NCBI GenBank assembly: GCA_963575745.1
Contig: CAUYUJ010019917.1
Coordinates: 18,501 to 82,500 of the forward strand
Length of the DNA: 64,000 nt
Direction: 5' to 3'
From: Prorocentrum cordatum
Taxonomy: Eukaryota > Sar > Dinophyceae > Prorocentrales > Prorocentraceae
Shown: positions 41,332 through 51,350 of the stretch, one piece after another
Layout: each line of letters starts with the position of its first letter
How positions within the stretch are numbered: position 1 is the stretch's first letter
Program-made: the position numbers and the translations under genes
The notes under the pieces: model-generated
What the model saw: the letters and a program-made list of their open reading frames with translations, nothing else
Databases searched by the model: none
Told to the model about the DNA's origin: nothing

Positions 41332-43600
41332 ATCTAACGCGGCGCGAGAAATCGCCGCGCGACCCCCCCAATGGCGCGCGTCTCGCGCGCGAGGGGCGCG
41401 GCGCGCGCGAGGGACTTAGCTCCGCAAACACTGCCGTCTTGAAGTGCAACCGCGCATGCAGACGCGCCCTGCGGTGCCCAGGAACGAGGGTGGGCCCAGC
41501 GAAGCAAGGGCCCCGCATCCAGGAATCCAGGGGGGCGCCGAGATCGACGGCGCCGAGCCCCCCGCATCCAGCGCGCCAGATTTTGCCGGGGCACCGAGAC
41601 ATCAGCCGAGAGCAACATGCGCGAAACGTGCTCGTCGAGAAAAAGGTCGCGCAAGTTACCTCCCTCGCAGTCGGCGAGCAGCCGAAGGGGGTAGACGTCC
41701 GAGACGACGCGAACAGCGCAAGCGCTGGCACGTTCGGCGGGGCGGCCCTCGAGCCGCGCGGGGGGGTCCTCGAAGCCGAACTGACCGAACAAGAGGGCGA
41801 CACTCTGGCGGCGCCAGTCAGGGCAGCGAACGACGGGCCGACTCCAGCGGAGCCCCTGGATTTGGAGCCCGACGCGCGACGGGACGAAGTTCCCAGACGC
41901 GACGCTCCCCCCGAGACTCCGGACGAGCCCCCGACCGATCAAGCATCGCCCCCGTCGCTATAGAACGAACTTGGCCTAGCAACGCAACATCCAGCTGGGC
42001 CTCCTGGGCTTTCTCGAGATGCGGGGCGGGGCCAGGCAGGAGCGCGCCCTGCATGACAGATGCGAATACCAAGCCCCTCAACTTGAACGGGGCCCCTGAG
42101 AGCCACAGAAACTTTGAAGACAACCAACCGCGGTTGCCCGCTCGCTTGCTCGGGCGCAACTGATGGGAGAACGCCCCAAACGGCAAAAACTGGGGCCCCA
42201 GGTAGCGAGCGCGGGGGGCCAAGCCACTCTGGCGCCGCCGACTTCAGCAGGGTACAACTTGCGATTGGCGATGTATATGCACCCGCAGAGGCGTGGGATC
42301 TGGGACCGCTTTGTGGCGTTATGTCGGCAGCCAAAGGAATCCAGCCGAGCCCCGAGGGGCGCCCGGGATGCCTGGGCGCACACAGCGGCACCCGCTAGGG
42401 AATAGGCCATGCACGTCAGGATCGGAAATGGAACATTGAAAAACAAGAACTAAGCCGGGGGGGCCCCACTCTGATCGAGCCACTGCCCCAGGGGCCGAGC
42501 AAAGTCCACTCGAAACTAGTCAGGGGCACTGGGGCCCCCCATGAGGGCCCCGCTGTGCAAGCGCAGGTGAGCGCGCTGGCCCACGCCACTCACGCGCAAG
42601 ATGCGCGCGGCGCGCCTGTCGGCAAGAAGATCGGCGCCCTCCAGAGGAGGGCGCGCGCGCGGCCAGCGGCCCACGCGAGCGCGCGCGCAGCCACCAAAAG
42701 CATTCTTCATGCCATGCAAAACCGCTACGCGCCACTCGCGCCGCGCGCGGTCGATCCGACAGCGCGAGCACAGCGCGCCGAGAGTGGCATTCTCCGCCCT
42801 GCGGCGCGGGATGAGTAGGCGGTCGAACTCGCCCGGGGCGCCGCGGGGCACCGAGCGATAGAGACCGCGAGCAGCCGCCCTGAAGAAGGCGCACAGACCG
42901 CGCAGAATGAGCGCGCCACCGTCGGGCTCGGGGGCCAGCCGGCCGATCGAAAACCCCGCGCGCGTCTGAAACCTGCCGCGCGCCCTCCAGCACTGGCGAG
43001 GCCCTCGAGCCCAGCGGCGGTTCGGCGCCGCGGCCGAGGGGGGCGGGGCGAAGCTTGCCGCACCACCTGGGCTTCAAAAGCATGAGCTCGACGTTCCCAG
43101 GCAAGGGCCGCGGGGGCGCAGAGCGACGGCGAGACGAACGGCGCAGCGCCCGCGAGGCTCTGCGAAGATCCCGCCCACCCATCACCCCCGCAGAGTCTCT
43201 CGTTCGCGCGCCTCGCGGGGCCAGCGAGACCCGCCACGGGGGGAACTCGCCCGAGGAACCTTGGACAGCAGAGGGCCCGCCATCGCTCCCAGGGGGGCCC
43301 AGACAGCCCGCGCAATTCATCGGCCGATGCATGGCGACGGCGCGCTGCCGAGTAGCTGCGACACTTGCGGCCAAGCCCCGCGCCCGAAAGGCGGCGAGAG
43401 ACATGCTGCACCTTGGCCAAGTCACGACGACGCCAAGACTCACGCGATAACTCCAACCACTACCTGCGGCCCCCCCGAGTCCAGCGTCGCACCTCCCAGC
43501 GGGTGCGGTTCGTGAAGTCGCGGACCTGGGGGCCGTAGAAGGCGCGAGGTTCGCCCAGCGCCGAAGCCGAGCACGCTGTCGAAGCAAGGGGCGCACGCAA
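41330..43600 (-). pseudogene. LINE reverse transcriptase and post-RT region (frameshifted)
   Basis: Landmarks in order: RAFYGPQVRDFTNRTRWEVRR (43557-43482), SRESWRRRDLAKVQHVSRRL (about 43447), FDRLLIPRRRAENATL (about 42828), LHGMKNAF (about 42728) where LHDMxNAF with a catalytic Asp is expected, and GALMGGPSAP (about 42545) where GALMGDxxAP is expected. The YxDD block could not be found intact. The post-RT region is clear: GAPFKLRGLVFASVMQGALL (about 42092-42033), QLDVALLGQVRSIATGA (42000-41947) and PDWRRQSVALLFGQFGFE (about 41845). Several frame changes and stops lie between blocks. Confidence 0.8.
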
Positions 43601-43849
43601 TCACGATGCTGAACATGGGCCGCGCAGGGCACGCGACGAGCACGGCCGAAGTGTTTCTTGGCGATGGGCTGGAGAATGGAGACGAGCGCATTCTAGCCGT
43701 CGTCAACGCGATCGGCCTCGAAGTAGCCGAGGAAGGCAGGCGCCTGGGACTTCATGGCCACACTCAGCTCGGACAAGAATCCCCCCCCCTCTGGCCTAGA
43801 GTCTGGAGCGCCTTCCTCGATCGCGTCGAAGCTCCAGGCCAGGACCGCC

Positions 43850-44600
43850 GCACCGTTCTGCAGACTGGGCACGCGGACGTCCACCTCAAGCAGCAGCGGG
43901 GCGTGGTCACGCAGCGCGCCCTTGCTAGGGGAGAGCTGGAAGGAGCAAGCCGCTTTCGTCATCGCAACGAGCTTCTGCACACGCGGCAGGGCCCCCGAGG
44001 GCAGCACGAAGCTGCCGATCCACGAGACGCTTTTCTTCTCCCCGTAGAAGGTCGCGAGCTTATGGAACGTGGCGGCGCAGCCGAGGTAGTGGCGATGGAT
44101 CAACTCGCGGAGGCAGCGGGCCGCGTAGCCCATGCGCTCCTGCACAAGAGAACCCGCGCACCGAAACGTGTCGGTAGAGTCGCCCACCGCAAACGAGTCA
44201 CTCAAGTCCGTGAAGTTCAGAGGCGTCGACCGCTCGGGCGTGGCGTCCACATGTGCCCCGAACCACTCGATGAGCACGTCCACCGTGCGCCTCCAGGTCG
44301 CCGGAATCCCTCTAGGGCGCCAGGCGGCGGGAAGTAGAGCGCAACACTCGTGAGGACCAGCGAGCCAGAGGTGATGCGGGCGAGGACGAGCAGCGGCAGG
44401 GCCATGGACCACACGAGGAAGCCGAGCAGCCAGGTCCCGCCGTCGAAGACCGATGCTGACGCCGGCCGAGCGGTTGGTGAAAGAACCCCGACCGTAACCG
44501 AAGTGAGAGCCGCCATGGCCCACAACGTTGGACTGGCGCCGCACCTCCTCGGACGGCTAGGCACGAGACTGCACACATTACATCCGAAGATCTTGCAACG
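43850..44600 (-). pseudogene. LINE endonuclease domain (frameshifted)
   Basis: Frame A carries SEEVRRQSN and HFGYGRGSFTNRSAGVS (44505-44455). Frame B carries SGSLVLTSVALYFPPP (44369-44322). Frame A resumes with DVLIEWFG and continues to RDHAPLLLEVDV (about 43911-43876). These match the GYGRG.TNKSAGVS, ALYFPPP, DLND, SxID and DHxP blocks of LINE endonucleases. The DLND motif reads DLSD (44208-44197), and the S-R-I-D motif reads SWIG (44022-44011); both changes fit single transitions. At least two frameshifts interrupt it. Confidence 0.85.
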
Positions 44601-45544
44601 CATGGGCTTTCAGGGGGCCGTGCGAGGGCCGAGCAGCAGCGAACATCGGTGCAAGATCCTGCTCGGTCGGGAAAATGTAGGTGTTCAGCCGTCTGCGGAC
44701 GGGCCAAATTGGGCCCGCCTGGACGCGTCTCGACACGGAAAGGGCCTGGAAGAGGAGAAGGAGGAGGAGGAGGATGAGGAGGAGGAGGAGGATTCGCCCC
44801 GAAGCCACGGGGCCGCCACGCGCATGGCTTTGCCCCCGCTGCCCCGTGCGGCAGTGGTGGGGCAATGGGCCCGTGTGGCCCCGACGCCCCTGCGGTTTCG
44901 CCCCCCCTGCCCCGTGTGATCCCGCAGCCCCGCTTCGCCCCCGCCCCGCTTCGCCTCCGCCCCGCGAAGGAAGCCGCCGCGTGTGGCATGTGGCCCTGTC
45001 GGCTCGGGCACGCAGCCGCCCCTGCCCAGTGGCTCAAAGATGGGGTCCTAAGGGATGCGGTCCTGAGGATACGAAGGGGTCCAAGGGTGGATGTACCCCG
45101 AGACAGAAACGCCCCGCACCCGCGGGGTCGCGGCCCCGTGGCCCAGCCCGCGCGGCCACCGTCGCGGACCTGCTTTTCGTCCACGAGACAAGCTTCGGCA
45201 TCAGTGCATCCTGACCTCCTCGTCCCATTCCCTCAGGCCCCCATCCTTGAACCACCGAGCTACGCCCCCCGCCCCGATGCTGCCCGACGCCCTCCCCCGC
45301 CGCCGCCCGCCGCCCGCCCGCGCCGCCAGCCGCGCAAGGAGTTTCCGGGAACGCTTTCCCGCGAGGCCGACGGGGTCGTTGACGACCTCCGACGATCAAA
45401 ACTGATGATACGGATGCGAGCCCCGTAGACGCCCGTGTCAAGTTTTTCCGAACGAGGCTGGACATCGAAAGCGGTCCAGGATGGACCAAAGAGGCACGGA
45501 TGCAAGGGTTCCCTTGGGAACGTGACCCACCCTTACCATCGGAT
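44601..45544. other. No recognised gene; possible LINE 5' region
   Basis: GC-rich sequence with (GGA)n at about 44753-44795 and recurrent CCCCGC/GCCCC words (44820-45350). Minus-strand frames up to 290 residues run through it without a recognisable domain. It could include the LINE's 5' end. Confidence 0.4.
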
Positions 45545-45625
45545 TCGACCGTAGACCACCCCAACCCAAGCCGAAATCCCAAATTGCGGGTGGAGGGCCA
45601 CAGCGCCCACCATTTCCCAGCGGGG
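45545..45625 (+). repeat. ACCACCCCAACCC dispersed repeat, copy 1
   Basis: ACCACCCCAACCCAAGCCGA, AATCCCAAATTGCGGG and TGGAGGG here match 48315-48375 (ACCACCCCAACCCGTCCCGA, GACCCGAATTTCGGG, TTGGGGG) in order and spacing. Both are preceded by a CTTGG(G)A word 40-60 bp upstream. Confidence 0.75.
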
Positions 45626-46447
45626 GCATTTCCCGCGGATCCCTCCCAAGGTCCACCCTTCTCTGCGCGCTTCGACGCGGAACCAGCGGCGGCGGCGAGA
45701 AACCCTCAGGAGGCTCAGGGCGAAGCGCGCCAGGGCGGGCCTGGCCGAATTGCTTGGAAACCTTCGGCCCCTCCGAAGACGCACCCTGGCACTTCTGGAA
45801 AGCCTGCCCCCGAACCCGCGAGCCCCTCCCGGCCTATGTTCCGAACCGCGCCCAGCCGCGGCACGAGGACCTCCCCGAACGCCCGAGATCGGGCGTTGGC
45901 AGAACTGGATTTAGAGGGACCTGGATTAGTGATGTGTACGGGGGGACGCCCCCTGCCCCGCTTCACTAACCGGAGCTGCCGTTACCCGATAAAACACCAG
46001 CTACACCCTGCGAAATGCTTAAGAAATCATGGGTTAAGAAATTCAGAGTCTCAGAACTTGAATAAAAACCAAAAAATTCCATTCAAACCTTAGGATTTGC
46101 ATTGAAACATTAAGAAAAATCGAGGCTCTGGCCGAAAATTTGGGTTTTCTTAAGCATCGCCTAGAGTGTACGGCAGACCTGGTCTAGTGATTCTAGCCAA
46201 TTTAGGGGCTCCGGGGCCCTGCCACTGACCGGGTCCCCTCACCTGGGGTCCTGGCCACACCCGACGAGAACCTCCCCGAGGACGAACGCAAAGCGGCGTG
46301 AGCATCGCCATTCGGAGGCCTGTCGCGGATCCCTCGGCTCGGCGCGGGGCCCGCCCCCCCCCGGCGCGCGGAGAGCGCGCGCGCTGACCCGCACAAAACA
46401 CGCGGACTTCCGACAACTTGACTGTATGCCGTGTGTTCTGATTCGAC
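45626..46447. other. No recognised gene
   Basis: Unique sequence. AT-richer stretch at about 46010-46160 with repeated TTAAGAAAT and TTGAATAAAAACC words. 46330-46400 has GGCGCGCGGAGAGCGCGCGC near CGCGGATCC and might be a fragment of the T-shaped family, but no second arm was found. Confidence 0.4.
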
Positions 46448-46823
46448 GGATGGTGGGCCTGTCTTCCAACACCACCACCATCATCACCCAAAGTTGGAGG
46501 GGGGAAGGAGGTGAAGGAGGAGGAGGAGGAAGAGGAGGAAGAGGAGGAGACGGATGATGGGCCTGTCTTCCACCACAACCACCAAAAGTTGGAGGGGGGA
46601 AGGAGCTGAAGGAGGAGGAGGAGGAAGAGGAGGAAGAGGAGGAGACGGATGATGGGCTTGTCTTCCACCACCACCACCACCACCAAAAGTTGGAGGGGGG
46701 AAGGAGGTGAAGGAGGAGGAGAAGGAGGAGGAGGAGGAGGAGGAGGAGGAGGAGGAGGAGGAAGACGAGGAGGACCCTCTCCCCCTCCAGCTTGTGATGG
46801 TGGTGGTGGACAACAGGCCCATC
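46448..46823 (+). mobile_element. GATGGGCCTG hairpin element, nested copy
   Basis: Forward terminus GATGGGCCTGTCTTCCACCA ... AAAGTTGGAGGGGGG occurs three times (about 46448, 46556 and 46651); the inverted terminus CCCTCCAGCTTGTG ... GACAACAGGCCCATC occurs once (ending 46823). The inner pair spans 46651-46823 (173 bp) around a GGA-rich loop. The outer copies are spaced about 105 and 95 bp, so the 5' part appears tandemly duplicated. Confidence 0.8.
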
Positions 46824-47739
46824 AACTGAGGCGTCCTCGACGCCGACGACGTCGTCCTCGACGTCGCGCGCGCCGCCAGGGGGAGCGGGGAGATGGCGGG
46901 GCCGCAGCGCGTCGCGAGGGCGCGCCCTTTTAATTTGCAGCAGGTCGCTCGCGCGCTTGCCGGCATTGAACCTGGGGCGGGGGCGCGCGGTCGCGGGCGG
47001 CAAGAGAAGAGGGAAGAGAGAGAGAGAGAGAAGAGAGAGAAGAGAAGAGAAGAGAAGAGAAGAGAAGAGAAGAGAAGAGAAGAGAAGAGAAGAGAAGAGA
47101 AGAGAAGAGAAGAGAAGAGAAGAGAAGAGAAGAGGAGAGGAGAGGAGAGGAGAGAGAGAGAGAGAACAAAACAAAAAAAATGGGTGTGAGGAGAAGGAGG
47201 GGGCAAAGGAGGAAGAACAAATTAGGGAGGTTTCCCGCGACCGCAGAGCCTGCGAATGCCTTGCGACGACCTGCGTGCCAGGGCAACCTGGCCTTGAAAT
47301 CGTGACAACACTGTTGGGACTAAACGGCACGGAAGGAGGCCGTGCGATCTAATCTGAAGATTAGGGGGACGGGAGAGCCTGGTGGAGCGCTTCCGAGAGA
47401 CGCCTGGTAGCCTGACGTCGGAGCGACAGCTGCACCGCACGTGTGGTCTGGGCCTCGCTCGCTCTCTGCACCCCCGAGGCTTCCTGGGCTCCACGCTCGG
47501 GATGGCTGCCAGCTCCTGCGCCCTTCCCCTCGCGGCCCCTGGAACCCTCCACCCGAGGAAGTTAAGGGGGGGGGATGGCGAAGGTCAGGCGGGCGCGCGG
47601 GCACCGCGATGGATTCGGAGAGATCCAGCACCCGGCCTCGGGCGAGGGCAGGGGCGTCTCCCTCGAGCGCGGTGGCCAAGCTCGGGTGGCGATACTTTCA
47701 CCGTCGACTCCTGCGAGTCTTGGCATCCTGACCGCGAGG
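46824..47739. other. No recognised gene; (AGAGA)n at 47018-47165
   Basis: A pure pentanucleotide AGAGA/GAAGA run of about 90 bp (47038-47132) flanked by AG-rich sequence. The rest is GC-rich with short frames. The 363-residue minus frame covering 46239-47330 is Leu/Ser/Phe repeat translation. Confidence 0.6.
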
Positions 47740-47883
47740 CAGGGCTGAACCTAAACGGTGTTTTTCGTTTTCGTTTCGCTTTCGTTTCCCCTCATTGTGT
47801 CTTCAGTCCGCCTTCAACGCAAAACGGAATCGAAACAAACACGGCCCACGAAATCGCCAAAACACCGCTCAGGTCCAGCCCTG
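47740..47883 (-). mobile_element. 144-bp hairpin (MITE-like) element, copy 2
   Basis: Termini CAGGGCTGAACCTAAACGG and CCGCTCAGGTCCAGCCCTG are inverted repeats. In reverse complement the whole element aligns with 20374-20516 (143 bp). Internal TTTCGTTTTCGTTTCGC and AATCGAAACAAACACGG pair across the centre. No coding content. Confidence 0.88.
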
Positions 47884-47936
47884 ACCTGCCACGGGCCTGG
47901 AACGAGCGGTCGATTTCCACTGCAAGCGCCCACACT

Positions 47937-48113
47937 GATGGGCCTGTTTTCCACCACCACCACCATAAGTTGGAAGGGGAAAGGAAGTGAAGGATGAGTA
48001 CGAGGAGGAGGAGGATGATGATGATGAGGAGGAGGAGGAGGAGGAGGAAGAAGAGGGGGAGGACCCCCTTCCCACTCCAACTTATGGTGGTGGTGGTGGA
48101 AAACAGGCCCATC
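47937..48113 (+). mobile_element. GATGGGCCTG hairpin element, simple copy
   Basis: 177 bp with long terminal inverted repeats: GATGGGCCTGTTTTCCACCA ... AAGTTGGAAGGGG on the left and CCCCTTCCCACTCCAACTT ... GGAAAACAGGCCCATC on the right, about 45 bp each with few mismatches. The loop is GAG/GAT triplets. Same family as 46651-46823. Confidence 0.9.
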
Positions 48114-48563
48114 ACACACCTCCAGGCGCCGCGCGCCCGCTCAAAACTGCGACGGCTGGGCGCAGGGACGATCGGGACTCGACCGACTCCGGCTTCGGGG
48201 CCCCGGCGGCCCCGGCGGCCCGGGCGCCCCGCGGCGCCCGCAGAGGCCCCCAGCGCAGAGGGGACAGAGCCTACCGGGCCCAGGAGGGATGTGGCTTCCT
48301 TGGACTGGCTACCTACCCAAACCACCCCAACCCGTCCCGAAGACCCGAATTTCGGGTTGGGGGGGGGTACGGGTTCCAGACGTGCTTTTTCAATGGTCCT
48401 CGACCCCCCTCCCCACTGGAAATGGACGGCAAAATGAGGTCTTCGGGTTGGTGGGTGGCGCGGCTCGGCTGCGACGTCGCCGGAGCCGCAGACCTGCACG
48501 GGCTGAGAGCCCGCAGGTGGACCGGGCAGGCGGGTGGCCCCGTGGGATGCGGAGGGTTGGGGG
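48114..48563. other. No recognised gene; second ACCACCCCAACCC repeat
   Basis: GC-rich unique sequence with the partner of 45545-45625 at about 48315-48375. AATTTCGGGTTGGGG and GGGTT/AACCC words make a weak hairpin there. Confidence 0.5.
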
Positions 48564-48633
48564 AAGGGTGCTCCGACGTGCACGCGCGGGGAAGGTTCAC
48601 TCCTTCCCCGCGCGTGCACGTCGGAGCACCCTT
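48564..48633. repeat. Perfect 70-bp inverted repeat (32-bp arms, 6-base spacer)
   Basis: Left arm 48564-48595 begins AAGGGTGCTCCGACG and ends CGCGGGGAAGG. Right arm 48602-48633 is its exact reverse complement with no mismatch; the spacer is TTCACT. It adjoins fold-back copy H and matches none of the other hairpin families. Confidence 0.95.
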
Positions 48634-48639
48634 AGGGGA

Positions 48640-48800
48640 ACAAAAGGTGGCATGAGCATCAAAAAACTCGGAGGTGCGCGCGGAGTTCCCGGATCGGCGC
48701 TGGGGGCCCCCCAGCGGCGCCTCCGGCGCCGCCCCTGGCGCGCTCCGCGCGCCAGGGAGGGGGGTCCAGCGCCTCCTCCGAGGAATCCTGGCCCAGCCAG
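48640..48800 (-). repeat. T-shaped fold-back element, copy H (reverse orientation)
   Basis: The inner hairpins occur in reversed order: GGCGCCTCCGGCGCC (about 48716) then CCTGGCGCGCTCCGCGCGCCAGG (about 48734). Left outer arm GTGCGCGCGGAGTTCCCGG, with TGGCATGAGCATCAAAAAACT outside it. The right outer arm is short and diverged (CCAGCGCCTCCTCCGAGGAATCC), as if truncated near 48800. Confidence 0.85.
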
Positions 48801-49366
48801 GGGTCCGAGCCGCAGCCCCGCCACTCGCGCATGCAGCCGAAGAGGCGCGCGTGAGCGCCTGCACGGGGCACGCACTGCCGAGGAGGTCGCAGATCTCGAA
48901 GGAGGGCGAGGTGGCGACGGGCGAGGGGGGGCGCCGCCGCGGGCGGGCACTGGCGCTCAATGCTGCTCGCGGGGGCGAAGCTGCACCACTATTGACTCGC
49001 GGGCGACGCCGATCCGCAGCGGCCCGCGCGCCATCTCGCGCCACAGGTCTCGGGGCGGAGCGAAGAGCCCGATCGGGGATCGCCGAGGGCGGCAACCGAG
49101 CCGCAAGGCAGGCCCGCGCCTCGGCGAATTTCCTCGGCGACGCTCGCGCCGCCCTCCTCGAGCGGCGGCTCGGCCCGCGGCGGCCCTGCCCGCGCTGCTC
49201 GGGCCACAAGGGCATGGTGCTGCCCCTCCCCGGGGGCGACGACGGGGGGCACAGGAGCGAAGACATCGCCCTCGCGCGGGGCCAGCGACGGCGGCGCGAC
49301 CGGCCCCGAGTCCGCTCTGGGAGAGCAGTCGAAGAGCAGTCCGCAGAATGGGGTCCCAGTCCACGA
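48801..49366. other. No recognised gene; GC-rich
   Basis: Frames of 364-497 residues cross this stretch on the plus strand and up to 426 on the minus, but they have Arg/Ala/Pro-rich composition and run into repeats at both ends. No domain was seen. Extreme GC content explains their length. Confidence 0.5.
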
Positions 49367-49488
49367 GTCGGAGAATCGCGCCGGATCGCCGATGCTCCGC
49401 CGACGTCGCCGATGTACCATCGGGAGAAGTCGCGCTCCGCGTCGAGCCATTTCGCCGTTACGTCGGCAATGCGGCGCGACCCTCCGAC
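49367..49488. repeat. ~122-bp imperfect palindrome, GCATCGCCGA type
   Basis: GTCGGAGAATCGCGCC (49367) faces GGCGCGACCCTCCGAC (ending 49488), with GGATCGCCGATG facing CGTCGGCAATGCG inside. The same words, in the same palindromic arrangement, form the outer arms around T-element copy D (about 15760-15810 and 16089-16130). Confidence 0.8.
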
Positions 49489-49739
49489 CCCGTCAACATC
49501 CCCATCCAGGGGGCCCACAGCGAAGGCGCCCGAGCAGCGTGGCCGCGCCGGAGGTGTCCAGCGAGATCGCAGGGGCGGCTCCGATCGCCCCACTCCGTTG
49601 AGGCCCGCCCGATGCGGGCGCGCTCGCGCCGAGCTGTCCTTGCCCAGTTCTGGCTCTCAGGCGGGTGGTGCGCCTGGTCGCGAGGCTTGGAGACCGCCTC
49701 CTTGCAACGAGGCCTGGGCGAAAGAGGCAGCTCCTGCAG

Positions 49740-49835
49740 GGGAAATGAACCGTTGCACGGGCCTATGAAGAGGGAGCTTTGAGGGAGGGTTGATTCCAAC
49801 ATCGTTGATGGCTCTTGGGCTTACACTGGTCCTCT
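49740..49835 (+). repeat. GAAATGAACCG pre-microsatellite block, copy 1
   Basis: About 95 bp (GAAATGAACCGTTGCACGGG, CCTATGAAGAGGGAGCTT, TTACACTGGTCCT) immediately upstream of a CTC tract. It is repeated at 50728-50826, again immediately upstream of a CTC tract. Confidence 0.85.
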
Positions 49836-49965
49836 CCTCCTCCTCTTCCTCCTCCTCCTCCTCCTCCTCGTCGTCGTCCTCCTCCTCCTCCTCCTCCTCG
49901 TCCTCGTCCTCCTCCTCCGCTTCCGCCTCCTTCTCCTCCTTCTCCTCCTCCTCCTCCTCCATTCC
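49835..49965. repeat. (CTC)n microsatellite
   Basis: CTC/CCT triplets with GTC interruptions. Confidence 0.95.
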
Positions 49966-50089
49966 TTTTCCTTATAGCTAACTTATCCCTGTCGCGCCCC
50001 GAGGCCAGTCTTTCGGGCGGGCTGGGCGTTTCGCATGCGACTTCCTCACCACTTATACCTCTGAAGGTTAAATATTGGCAACAGCTTTA

Positions 50090-50512
50090 CTGATGGAGGG
50101 CGGGTCGTTTTCAAAATGTGGCTCTCGCCTTAGCGCGGCGCACATTGGCGCACATTAGTCTTAAGCATGTGCAAGAGCTTCCCGGATTGAGGGCGGCTCG
50201 GTTTCAAAATGTGGCTCTCGCCTCAGCGCGGTGCACATTCTTTTTAAACATGTGCAAGAGCTTCACGGATTGAGGGCGGCTCGTTTTCAAAATGAAGCTC
50301 CTGCCTTAGCGCGGCGCACATTCGTTTTAAACATTTGCAAGAACTTCACGGATTGAGGGCGGGTGGTTTCAAAATGTGGTTTCCGTCTCAGCGCGGCGCA
50401 CATTCGTTTCAACAAATTGCAAGGGTTTCACGGATTGAAGGCGGCTCCTTTTCAACATGTGGCTCTCGAATTAGCGCGGCGCACACTCGTCTTAAACATT
50501 TGCAAGGGTACG
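50090..50512 (+). repeat. 83-bp tandem array, 5 copies
   Basis: Unit contains GGATTGAGGGCGGCTCGTTT, CAAAATGTGGCTCTCGCC, TAGCGCGGCGCACATTCG and AAACATTTGCAAGAGCTTCA. The GGAT landmark falls at 50184, 50267, 50350 and 50432 (spacing 83, 83, 82). 83 is not a multiple of three. Confidence 0.95.
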
Positions 50513-50727
50513 TGCCAGAAAGGGTGTTTTGAAAGGATTCTGGATTCTGCGGGTGCAACAGTTATGTTGGTTCGATGCGTGAAGTCCCAGGAATGGCATC
50601 CTGGAACGATTCAGGATCGTCAAAACGCAGCAGTCAGGTTGAACCGTGGCGTTGGAATCCAGGGAGCAATGTTTTGGAATGCTTCAGGGTCTTCAGATGG
50701 TTGTCTTCCAAAGAAGCAGTTCTTCCT

Positions 50728-50826
50728 ATGGAAATGAACCGCTGTAGGGGCCTATGAAGAGGGAGCTTGGAGGAAGAGTTTACTCCAACATCGTGGATGA
50801 CTATTGGTTTTACACTGGTCCTGATC
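50728..50826 (+). repeat. GAAATGAACCG pre-microsatellite block, copy 2
   Basis: Direct repeat of 49740-49835 at an offset of about 988 bp: GAAATGAACCGCTGTAGGGG, CCTATGAAGAGGGAGCTT, TTACACTGGTCCT. Confidence 0.85.
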
Positions 50827-51065
50827 CTCTTCCTCCTCCTCCTCCTCCTCGTCCTCCTCCTCGTCCTCCTCCTCCTCGTCCTCCTCCTCCCCCTCCCCCT
50901 CCCCCTCCCCCTCCCCCCTTCTCCTCCTCCTCTCCTCCTCCTCCTCCTCCTCCTCCTCCTCCACCTCCCCCTCCCCCTCCCCCTCCTCCTCCCCCCTCCT
51001 CCTCCTCCTCCTCCTCCTCCTCCTCCTCCTCCTCCTCCTCCTCCTCCTCCTCCTCCTCCTCCTCC
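50827..51065. repeat. (CTC)n/(CCCCCT)n tract
   Basis: CTC triplets with CCCCCT hexamers (about 50888-50920 and 50964-50990), ending in a pure (CCT)n run at about 50995-51065. Confidence 0.95.
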
Positions 51066-51350
51066 CTGTGCTCGACGCAACCCTTTTCCGGAGGGGCGCC
51101 CACGGCAGGCGCAGCAAGAGCGGACCGCGCGAGGCGCGCGCGGCCCTCGCTCACTTCTCCATGTCCTGTGCGGCCGGCCGCGGCAGAGCTCCCGGCTGCG
51201 TCCAGCACGCCCCCCCCCCCGACAGCCCAACTGGGGGAAAGCAAAGCGAGCGAGCGAGCCACACATGCGGAGCATCCTCTGGGCCAATCGTAGGCTAGAC
51301 GGGTGAGGCCCTGGACTCGATCTAGCTTTCTAAATACACTTGTATCTGTA
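51066..51350. other. No recognised feature
   Basis: Short unique GC-rich stretch between microsatellites. Confidence 0.4.

Larger units (their letters stand above)
40077..44600 (-). mobile_element. Decayed dinoflagellate-type LINE (non-LTR retrotransposon)
   Basis: Reading the minus strand from about 44.6 kb downward, the order is apurinic-type endonuclease, reverse transcriptase, a conserved post-RT region, a Cys-rich finger motif, a C-terminal tail and three tandem 55-59-bp repeats. This is the order of LINE polyproteins. Similarity spreads over at least three frames with several frameshifts and stops, and key catalytic residues are changed, so the copy is dead. The family match is from memory of dinoflagellate LINE proteins. 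The 5' end is undefined: a (GGA)n patch at 44750-44795 and GC-rich sequence precede the first recognisable residues. No poly-A tail was seen. Confidence 0.85.

Noticed and set aside
43606-44337. 243-residue plus-strand frame
   Set aside because: Antisense shadow of the LINE endonuclease relic; the minus-strand reading matches conserved blocks and this one does not.
48289-49782. 497-residue plus-strand frame (and 426- and 364-residue frames overlapping it)
   Set aside because: Three long frames on both strands over the same GC-rich interval, including a T-element and a palindrome. Arg/Ala/Pro-rich with no recognisable motif; length is explained by very high GC.
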